Source: a virus
Reading direction: 5' to 3' (one strand)
Virus record (IMG/VR): IMGVR_UViG_3300032291_003976
Location: 1-21,045 of that record
DNA: 21,045 nt
The number at the start of each line of letters is the position of its first letter. Positions within the stretch are counted from its first letter, which is position 1. Below are positions 14,213 through 20,098 of this stretch, piece after piece. The notes under the pieces were generated by a model, which was not told the DNA's origin, searched no databases, and was given only the letters and a program-made list of their open reading frames with translations. Both the position numbers and the translations under genes were made by a program.

Positions 14213-16018
14213 CTATCTCAACTCTCTCAAATCAAATGTTCTTACACCGTCAACTGTGATTCTACCATAGAATCTGTTGTTCACCATTTTCTTAGCGTAT
14301 CTAGTCATGATACCTTTGATTGGTGTGAAGTTGAACGGATTGTACATTGTTGGAGTAAGTTGTAAAGGTACATACGGTGCGTAAATGTAACCAGTGTCAA
14401 GTAGAGACGTTCCTTTGTGACCAAGAAGAACTTGGTTAGCTGGGAAGTAAGGGTCTCTGTAGACTTGATATCTACCTGCAAGTGTACCGATTCTTTCGAT
14501 ACCCATGTTGTATTGGTCTTGCTCAGGAGCCGCATTTGAAACGTGGAAATACTCCAAGTCATCAAAAATTGCACTGATTTCAGAAGATACAACAATCCAG
14601 TTAGCACCACCTCTAAGAGTAGACTTATGGATTTGAGCTGAAATTTGGTTGATTGCAGTGATAAGAGTTTGGTTCCAGTCTTTCTGAGTGTATGGAACTG
14701 CGTTAGTTCCAAGTCTCTTCCAACCGTTGTAATCCCATCTTAAGTTCCATGCTGCACCTTTTCTAAGGTCTCTCAAGATTTCTCTGTCGATTTCAGCTGC
14801 AACTTGTTCAGACAATAAAGCTGTCAATTCAGCTTCAGCGTCGATGTTGTGGAAAGCAGCAACGTCTTGTGCCATTTCTGGAGACCATTGTGCTCTTAAT
14901 TTTCTTTCAGTTACAGAAACTGTTACTGATTGAAGGTCGAAAGATACCTCACCGATTTTATCTTCAAATTCAAGATTCTTATAGATTCTATAAGTTCCTG
15001 TGAATGCTTGGCTGTTTGCAGTAGTTGAACTGAAAGTAGAACCTGAATAACCATCAAGAGAATTTTGTCCCACAGTACAAGGTACTTGAAGGTCAACTTC
15101 CAAATAGATGTCACCATTTGCATCACAAATATTGTCGAATTGACCACCACCTGTCTTAGAGGCAGGGAATTCTAATGTTTGGTTAGTATTACCATACTGA
15201 ACGATTCCTTTACCATATCTTTGAGTTACAACTCTGAAAAGATAAGGGTTACTAGTATTCGCAGAAGTTGTTGCGTTACCGGCAGCTCCTTTGATAGTCA
15301 AGTCAGACAAGAATGATTCATTGTCGATTGGGTTACCATCAGGGCCGATTAATTTACCAGCACCATCAGATGCGAAACCTGACATGATAAGAAGAACTTT
15401 TCTATACGCATCTGTTGCGTAAGCTGCTGGGTCCAAGTTTAATGTTGTTGAGTTCCAAGCCGCAGTTACGACAGTAGCAGTTATCGCTGAAAACTGACCT
15501 TTTGAGTAGTCAAACAAACCTGGTGGGTCTAATGCTGGTTCGTTACCTTCATAAAATCTATCATAAAGGTCTCTACCATCGTTATAGTTGTATCCCGCAT
15601 TTGGAGATGCTGGACCATTTGGTGCACCGTATGGTGAATAGTGAGTACCAGTGCTGTCATTTTGACCACCACCAGTTTCGTAATTTTGAATGTTAGGTAC
15701 AAAATAGAACAATTTACCGATTGGTAAGTTCATTGCTTGTACTGATACGATGTCGTTAGCCAATAACTTAGAGAAAACTCTTCTGATGATTGGAAATACG
15801 ACAGTTTCGAAAGCACCTGAGTCAGCAGTTGTTGATGCTTCGTTGATTAAGTGAGACGCTTGGTTCTCATAAAGTTGAGCAACGTTCTCTTTCATATGAC
15901 CTTTAAGTCCCTCTAAGAAACCTAAGCCATTCCATTTGTTGATTGTGTCTTCTTTGATAACTTTAAGGTGCTTAAGACCGATGTTACCAACAAGACCTGA
16001 TTCTAATAAAGCTCCCAT
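14213..16018 (-). CDS. 23: Major capsid protein, T4 gp23-like
   Basis: A 601-residue HK97-fold capsid protein clearly related to T4 gp23: 'VTERKLRAQWSPEMAQDVAA', 'NIDAEAELTALLSEQVAAEI', 'WIVVSSEISAIFDDL', and the C-terminal block 'YQVYRDPYFPANQVLLGHKG' followed by 'APYVPLQLTPTMYNP' and 'MTRYAKKMVNNRF'. An N-terminal propeptide of about 60 residues ends 'SHLINE|ASTT', a good (I/L)xE site for the gp21 protease, matching T4 gp23 processing after E65. It is larger than T4 gp23 (521 aa), mainly through an insertion around residues 110-330. It follows the scaffold gene by 37 nt with no terminator between and ends at a strong terminator. No TATTTAT upstream; AATAAATA on the coding strand is the nearest late-like box. 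Confidence 0.97.
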   Translation of the reverse strand: MGALLESGLVGNIGLKHLKVIKEDTINKWNGLGFLEGLKGHMKENVAQLYENQASHLINEASTTADSGAFETVVFPIIRRVFSKLLANDIVSVQAMNLPIGKLFYFVPNIQNYETGGGQNDSTGTHYSPYGAPNGPASPNAGYNYNDGRDLYDRFYEGNEPALDPPGLFDYSKGQFSAITATVVTAAWNSTTLNLDPAAYATDAYRKVLLIMSGFASDGAGKLIGPDGNPIDNESFLSDLTIKGAAGNATTSANTSNPYLFRVVTQRYGKGIVQYGNTNQTLEFPASKTGGGQFDNICDANGDIYLEVDLQVPCTVGQNSLDGYSGSTFSSTTANSQAFTGTYRIYKNLEFEDKIGEVSFDLQSVTVSVTERKLRAQWSPEMAQDVAAFHNIDAEAELTALLSEQVAAEIDREILRDLRKGAAWNLRWDYNGWKRLGTNAVPYTQKDWNQTLITAINQISAQIHKSTLRGGANWIVVSSEISAIFDDLEYFHVSNAAPEQDQYNMGIERIGTLAGRYQVYRDPYFPANQVLLGHKGTSLLDTGYIYAPYVPLQLTPTMYNPFNFTPIKGIMTRYAKKMVNNRFYGRITVDGVRTFDLRELR

Positions 16019-16055
16019 GTTGTGAAATTTATTTTTTCTTGTTTATTTATTTTTT

Positions 16056-17543
16056 TTACCCTATCTTAGTAATCAAATCTTTAATTCTCATAAATTGAGG
16101 ATTTTCGTAAGTTTTACTTTCGATTAGAGTAGTCGATGAACCTGATTGTACTGATTTTGTCAGTTTGTTACCAACAGATTCATTTAGTGATTTTGTATCA
16201 GTCTTAGTTAATTCTTCTTTGACTACTTTGTAAAGTCCTTTAGACTCTTTAAGTGAATCAACATCGTCGAATCTTCTAAGAATGTTTATCTTTTCTTTTT
16301 TAGTTGTTGAGTGTTCAGTGAAAAGTCTTGTTGCATATGCCAAGTTAGAGTTAAAAATAGCAACTTCGTTAAGTTTCTCTCTAAATACATTTAATGCTTT
16401 TCTGTACTCTTCATTCTTCTCTCTCAAAGAACTAACTTCTGATTCCAATGACTCGAAAGTTAAATTCCTATTAGGCGTAATTCCTTTTCTAAGTCCTCTT
16501 GATTTGTCCTTAGAACCGAAAGCGTAAGTACGTGCGGCCTCTTTAGTTTCTACTTTCTTTTTTAAAGGTTTCATTGTACCTTCCATGTTTTCACCTTTCT
16601 TGTATTCGAATTTGGCTTTACCTGTTCCCATAGTTTTAGGACCTTCTTTTTTGTCCTCGCTGAAACCACCTGATGATTTCTTATATGAGAATTTAGCTTT
16701 ACCCATTCCAACACCTTTAGGCTTAACGGACAATTTACTTTCTTTTGTTTCTACTTTCTTTGACTTCTTATGGTTATAAGATTCGTCCATATGTAAATCT
16801 TCTTCGTCCATTTCTTCAGACTCTTCCATATCATCAGATTCGTCCATTTCTTCAGACTCTTCCATGTCATCAGATTCGTCCATTTCTTCAGACTCTTCGA
16901 TTTCATCATCAGAATCATCGTCTTCAGTAAATTCAATTTCATAAACAACTTCTTCTTCGTCATCCATCATAGTATCTGAATCTGAATCATCAGAAACGTC
17001 AGAACTGTCTGAGAAAATAGCGTCTATTACGTCTTGAACATCTTCGTCTTCTTGTTCGTTGTATTCCATATTTTCATAATTTTCTTCTTCAGATTCACCT
17101 AAGTTTTTAACAAGATATTCTGAGTCTGTATTGTTGTCAGTTAAATGAATGTCGTCACCGTCTTTTTTTACGATGATACCATCATCTTCACCCATAGACT
17201 TAAATACTTTCAAAATAAACTCGTCGGATGCGTCACGTAAATCCATTGGATTATCAGAATCAACATTCATATCCATATCTACTTCCATCTCATCTGAGTC
17301 ATCGTCAGAGAAGTTAGCATCTAAAGATATATCTGTATCATCATCATTGTCATCAGCAGTCATCGTATTGACATCTGCATCTAAATCCAACTCTTCTTGT
17401 TCAGAAAGAGATTCTTTTACTAATTGGCTGATTTCTTCCTTCATAGTAGAAGCAAGTATTCCTTTTGCATTTTCGGCGATAGCTTCTTCAACATTTCTCA
17501 TTTGAATAAGTGCCTCTTCAACAAGATTCTTATTTTCTTGCAT
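16056..17543 (-). CDS. 22: Scaffold / prohead core protein, gp22-like, with acidic repeats
   Basis: Start chosen at ATG 17543; the TTG at 17564 overlaps the TATTTAT box. A 495-residue protein in three zones. Residues 1-50 are a helical N-terminus with several protease-type sites ('EEAIAENAKG', 'QLVKESLSEQ'). Residues 50-255 are extremely acidic, including tandem 'EESEEMDESDDM' repeats. A basic hinge (260-350) holds two copies of 'GKAKFxYKK' (281-289, 308-316). Residues about 360-445 form a gp22-like coiled coil ('SSLREKNEEYRKALNVFREK', 'NSNLAYATRLF'). Its position between protease and capsid matches T4 gene order. T4 gp22 (about 269 aa) is shorter and lacks the acidic and basic zones. It forms the internal core for capsid assembly and is expected to be degraded by gp21. 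Confidence 0.86.
   Translation of the reverse strand: MQENKNLVEEALIQMRNVEEAIAENAKGILASTMKEEISQLVKESLSEQEELDLDADVNTMTADDNDDDTDISLDANFSDDDSDEMEVDMDMNVDSDNPMDLRDASDEFILKVFKSMGEDDGIIVKKDGDDIHLTDNNTDSEYLVKNLGESEEENYENMEYNEQEDEDVQDVIDAIFSDSSDVSDDSDSDTMMDDEEEVVYEIEFTEDDDSDDEIEESEEMDESDDMEESEEMDESDDMEESEEMDEEDLHMDESYNHKKSKKVETKESKLSVKPKGVGMGKAKFSYKKSSGGFSEDKKEGPKTMGTGKAKFEYKKGENMEGTMKPLKKKVETKEAARTYAFGSKDKSRGLRKGITPNRNLTFESLESEVSSLREKNEEYRKALNVFREKLNEVAIFNSNLAYATRLFTEHSTTKKEKINILRRFDDVDSLKESKGLYKVVKEELTKTDTKSLNESVGNKLTKSVQSGSSTTLIESKTYENPQFMRIKDLITKIG
16805..16899. repeat. 36-bp tandem repeat in scaffold gene
   Basis: Two full copies (16805-16840, 16841-16876) differing at one base, plus a partial third. 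It encodes the acidic 12-residue unit rich in Glu, Asp, Met and Ser. The copies are in frame and contiguous, as expected of expansion by slippage. Confidence 0.9.
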
Positions 17544-17563
17544 AATTATTTTTTGTTTACTCA

Positions 17564-17570
17564 ATAAATA
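17564..17570 (-). promoter_or_regulatory. TATTTAT motif upstream of scaffold gene
   Basis: Minus-strand TATTTATT, 20 nt before ATG 17543 and downstream of the terminator of the 17883 gene. It would start the scaffold-capsid transcript. Confidence 0.42.
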
Positions 17571-17635
17571 GTTCCTTTTTTGAAAAAAGTTCGTATTGAG
17601 AATTGATTTGTGGTAAATTATTTAATAAAGGGCAT

Positions 17636-17664
17636 AAAAAAAGTGGTCAGTTTTGACCACTTTA
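17636..17664 (-). terminator. Intrinsic terminator after DUF4494-like gene
   Basis: Minus strand: AAAGTGGTCA-AAAC-TGACCACTTT followed by further T residues; a seven-pair GC-containing stem extended by A-T pairs. It separates the protease transcript from the scaffold-capsid transcript. Confidence 0.9.
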
Positions 17665-17670
17665 TATTTT

Positions 17671-17883
17671 TTAATCTTCGATAACTTCGTCTATCTTACT
17701 TTCAGATACTGAAGTTATTCTCCAATCGTAAGAAAAACTTTCGTATTTTTTTGTAACTTTTGCCTCAACATCTGTTACAGAATACCCTTTAACAAGTTTT
17801 TCTTCTCTGATTTTTTTAATTTTACCTGTGTTATCATCAGGTAAATCATAAGTTACTTTCGCAACAAAATACTTCTCATCCAT
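17671..17883 (-). CDS. DUF4494-like small protein, 70 aa
   Basis: A small protein with the layout of DUF4494 proteins of Bacteroidota and their phages: 'KYFVAKVTYDL' first strand, 'KIREEKLVKGYSVTDVEAKV' (the conserved 'Y.V.A.S.TEAEA' turn and helix), then 'WRITSVSESKIDEV'. Function is unknown; its occurrence is mostly within Bacteroidota genomes, which supports the host assignment. It is encoded 5 nt downstream of the prohead protease and is followed by a terminator, so it is co-transcribed with the protease. It also has a TATTTAT box inside the protease 3' end. Confidence 0.68.
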   Translation of the reverse strand: MDEKYFVAKVTYDLPDDNTGKIKKIREEKLVKGYSVTDVEAKVTKKYESFSYDWRITSVSESKIDEVIED

Positions 17884-17888
17884 CTTGA

Positions 17889-18611
17889 TTATTTTGATAA
17901 ATAATCGGTTAATTTTTTCATTAAATCAATAGATTGACTCATTTTTGGTTCTGAACTAAGTCTTATTTTTTTTTCTTCTTCTAAATTTTCATCATACTTA
18001 TCCCTTTCATTCATATCGTCAAAAAGATATGCTCCGGGTGTTGATGGTGAAGAAACTAAGTCAAAACAAATTAATTCAAAATCATCTTGAACTTCGTTCC
18101 TATCCCCTATTTTCTTTAAAGAACCTACCCCTCTTGATGAAATTCCTAAAGTCACTCCCTGTCTTAATAGATTTGCTGCAATATCACCTTTTGTTGTAAC
18201 AATACCACTTTCATGAAAACCTGGTGAAGTCAACAATTTTATTTTTCCCATCAAAATATTTTTATCCCACCATATATCAGTTATAGCGTGAGACACTCTA
18301 TCTAAATCAATTAAAGAAGATTCTGGATGATTTAACTCCGAAGTTGCTAAACCTTTTTCAATTAAAACTTTATATTTTTCCGATTCTCTTTTTAAAATTT
18401 TTTCAGAATAAGTTCTACCATTCCTATTTGGAGTATCGTATTTTTGTAATACAGCATAGAATTCGAAAGGGTTTTTATAATCAAATTGTTTACCTTCTTT
18501 TATAAATTTTAAATTTTCACCTGCAACAGGAGAAACAAATCCCGCATCCATTTCTATCAAAATTCCGTGACCGACTTCATGAGCCTCAAGGATTCTTAAT
18601 TTTTTTTCCAT
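17889..18611 (-). CDS. 21: Prohead core protease, T4 gp21-like
   Basis: Start chosen at ATG 18611 (a TTG immediately upstream is less likely). A 240-residue serine protease of the T4 gp21/herpes assemblin type. Motifs: 'YDTPNRNGRTY' (58-68), 'GLATSELNHPE' (87-97) with catalytic H95, 'RVSHAITDIWW' (105-115), 'GVTLGISSRGVGS' (152-164) with the serine at S158 or S159, and 'FDLVSSPSTPGA' (183-194). It cleaves scaffold, capsid and other head proteins after (I/L)xE during maturation. It sits between the core-protein candidates and scaffold, as in T4, and carries its own TATTTAT box. Confidence 0.95.
   Translation of the reverse strand: MEKKLRILEAHEVGHGILIEMDAGFVSPVAGENLKFIKEGKQFDYKNPFEFYAVLQKYDTPNRNGRTYSEKILKRESEKYKVLIEKGLATSELNHPESSLIDLDRVSHAITDIWWDKNILMGKIKLLTSPGFHESGIVTTKGDIAANLLRQGVTLGISSRGVGSLKKIGDRNEVQDDFELICFDLVSSPSTPGAYLFDDMNERDKYDENLEEEKKIRLSSEPKMSQSIDLMKKLTDYLSK
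17897..17903 (-). promoter_or_regulatory. TATTTAT motif upstream of 17883 gene
   Basis: Minus-strand TATTTATC inside the last codons of the protease gene, 13 nt before ATG 17883. Its location within coding sequence makes it weaker evidence than the intergenic copies. Confidence 0.28.
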
Positions 18612-18625
18612 CAACTATTTTTAAA

Positions 18626-18632
18626 ATAAATA
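18626..18632 (-). promoter_or_regulatory. TATTTAT motif upstream of protease gene
   Basis: Minus-strand TATTTATT in the 48-nt spacer, 14 nt before ATG 18611. Confidence 0.4.
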
Positions 18633-18659
18633 TTTCAAATAACCAATAGTTTATGTTTT

Positions 18660-19088
18660 TTACTTTTTAGTTAATGAAAAATCGAAATAGTTATTATTTG
18701 ATATGTTGGTTCTTTGGATATTTCTGACAATTTTCTTGATAGAATCTTTTAATTCTATCGATTTGAAATCCAATTGTTTGTCTAAAAAAAGATTAATTTC
18801 TAAATTAAAAAAGGACTTTTTCCCTTGACATATCCCGCTAGTTCTTAGGTCCAAATCAACAATAGTATTTTTTATAAAAACCGATGTGTCTATAGAGTCA
18901 AATACTGTATGTTTCAATTCCCTACTCAAATTACAAACAACCCTATTCCAATTCTCCAACTCTGTTTTGGGTGAAACCCATGATTGTATGTTTATGTATA
19001 ATGACTTTAAATTTTTAGAATCTACAGTACCGTACATAGATTTAAATGATGTTGATACATTCATCTTCACACTTTTCCCTTTTTTCAT
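18660..19088 (-). CDS. Conserved-looking hypothetical protein, 142 aa
   Basis: Mixed alpha/beta soluble protein with no named family. Visible features: a basic start 'MKKGKSVKMNVSTSF', strand 'SLYINIQSWVSP' followed by helix 'ENWNRVVCNLSRELKH', strand 'TIVDLDLRTSGI', then 'KSFFNLEINLFL' and a basic C-terminal helix 'IKKIVRNIQRTN'. It sits in the head module between the core-protein candidate and the protease, where T4 has genes 67 and 68, but I see no similarity to either. An AT-rich spacer lies upstream; no TATTTAT. Its position argues for a head-assembly role; evidence is context only. Confidence 0.68.
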   Translation of the reverse strand: MKKGKSVKMNVSTSFKSMYGTVDSKNLKSLYINIQSWVSPKTELENWNRVVCNLSRELKHTVFDSIDTSVFIKNTIVDLDLRTSGICQGKKSFFNLEINLFLDKQLDFKSIELKDSIKKIVRNIQRTNISNNNYFDFSLTKK

Positions 19089-19181
19089 TCAGTTTTCATA
19101 TTACTTAGTTTATTTTTTATAAACATAAGATATTATAACTTGTTAGTCAAAGTTTTGGATAAATCGCAATATTTGTAATAT
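19089..19181. other. Divergent spacer with AT-rich inverted repeat
   Basis: 93 nt between the 19088 (-) and bS21 (+) start codons. GTTTAT-TTTTT-ATAAAC at 19108-19124 is a six-pair inverted repeat, too weak for a terminator. AATATTTG (19168-19175) matches seven of eight positions of the -7 element, 7 nt before the bS21 ATG, but no -33 box is correctly spaced. Confidence 0.4.
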
Positions 19182-19367
19182 ATGTTAATTATTGAAATAA
19201 AAGGAAACGATAGTATTGAAAGAGCGTTAAAATTGCTTAAGTCAAAAGTTATTAAGACTAAACAACAACAAAAGTTGTTTGATAAAAAAGAATACGTAAA
19301 GAAATCTGTAGTAAAAAGAAAACAGACTTTAAAAGCAATTTACACCCAAAAGATTAAAAATTCTTAA
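19182..19367 (+). CDS. rpsU: Phage-encoded ribosomal protein bS21
   Basis: A 61-residue homologue of small-subunit protein bS21 in its Bacteroidota form. The opening 'MLIIEIKGNDSIERALKLLK' corresponds to the bS21 'I.I.....I..ALKR.KRK' start, followed by 'QQQKLFDKKEYVKKSVVKRK' (the 'LR.R..F.KPS..RR' block) and 'AIYTQKIKN' at the end. Y54 is retained; as I recall, Tyr54 of Flavobacterium bS21 helps hold the 16S anti-Shine-Dalgarno tail away from mRNA. Phage bS21 is known from several large phages. It is the only + strand gene inside the minus-strand head module, and its stop shares bases with the stop of the 20068 gene. It probably exchanges into host ribosomes; the effect is unknown. Confidence 0.88.
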   Translation: MLIIEIKGNDSIERALKLLKSKVIKTKQQQKLFDKKEYVKKSVVKRKQTLKAIYTQKIKNS

Positions 19368-20068
19368 AGAGATTCGTGTAGTTTCTTTAACTTCAAGAAG
19401 TTAAGTTGACTGAAAGAATCATCTTCAATTTTTTTAATTGTCTCTTCAATTTTGGTTCTTGTATCGTCATCATCTTGAGATTCTGCCAATGGGACCAATT
19501 TTGCCAAAGCCATTTCTTTGAGGGATACAAACTTGTTTTCCAAAATAGAACTATCTTCTTTAATAATTTCGAAAAACTCTTTTTTTGACTCCTCGTCTAA
19601 CCCATCGATATAGCTGTTGATTGTTTGATTGGCAATCTTAACCATACTACTTATTGGAAGATTTATATGATTTTCGGTAACTTTTGACTTTCCTTGTAAA
19701 TTTTTAATTAATTGTTTTTTTAAATCAACCCTTTCGGATATATTGGTAACGTGATTAAAATAAACTAAATCATCAATTAATTTATATTTGTTTTGAACTT
19801 TTGATTCTTCAATAACTCTAGGTAACTTAATTTTTTCAAGCAACTTTTGAATTACTGAAATACCTTCCGATAAATAATCTTTAGCATCATCTACGGATAG
19901 TCCTTGTGGTTTAGAAAGTTCATCATATAGAGCATAAACTTTGGAAATGTCTTTATTATTCAAAACGTTTTGCCTGAACTCACTCATTGCTCTTTTAAAA
20001 GATTTCTCATCTTTGTAAGATTCTAGTAGGTTCTCTTCTATTATGGACTTTATTAAACCGAATGTCAT
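19364..20068 (-). CDS. Probable prohead core protein (gp67/gp68 position)
   Basis: A 234-residue, almost wholly helical, highly charged protein encoded directly downstream of the portal gene, where T4 has core genes 67 and 68. The N-terminus 'MTFGLIKSIIEENLLESYKD' is an amphipathic helix with an IEE|N site resembling the other head tags. 'KSFKRAMSEFRQNVLNNKDI' follows, and the C-terminus is acidic ('AESQDDDDTRTKIEETIKKI'). Core proteins of this kind assemble with the scaffold and are trimmed by gp21. There is no confident sequence match to gp67 or gp68; the role rests on position, composition and the tag. A TATTTAT box lies 23 nt upstream. Confidence 0.72.
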   Translation of the reverse strand: MTFGLIKSIIEENLLESYKDEKSFKRAMSEFRQNVLNNKDISKVYALYDELSKPQGLSVDDAKDYLSEGISVIQKLLEKIKLPRVIEESKVQNKYKLIDDLVYFNHVTNISERVDLKKQLIKNLQGKSKVTENHINLPISSMVKIANQTINSYIDGLDEESKKEFFEIIKEDSSILENKFVSLKEMALAKLVPLAESQDDDDTRTKIEETIKKIEDDSFSQLNFLKLKKLHESL

Positions 20069-20091
20069 ATAAATTTTTATTTGTTTTCAAT

Positions 20092-20098
20092 ATAAATA
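20092..20098 (-). promoter_or_regulatory. TATTTAT motif upstream of core-protein gene
   Basis: Minus-strand TATTTATA immediately after the portal stop codon, 23 nt before ATG 20068. The spacing suits a short-leader promoter. Confidence 0.42.

Noticed and set aside
14305-14712. 135-codon minus-strand frame
   Set aside because: Overlaps the capsid gene in another frame; the capsid frame has clear gp23 motifs.
16805-16899. 36-bp repeats of CRISPR-like unit length
   Set aside because: The copies are contiguous without spacers and in frame within the scaffold gene, so this is a protein-coding repeat.
17149-17505. 118-codon open frame on the + strand, almost entirely Ser/Ile/Thr
   Set aside because: Antisense of the acidic Asp/Glu codons of the scaffold gene; a compositional shadow.
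17575-17596. Palindromic CTTTTTTCAAAAAAG upstream of the scaffold gene
   Set aside because: Pure A/T pairing with a one-base loop; unlikely to form a stable hairpin or act as a terminator.
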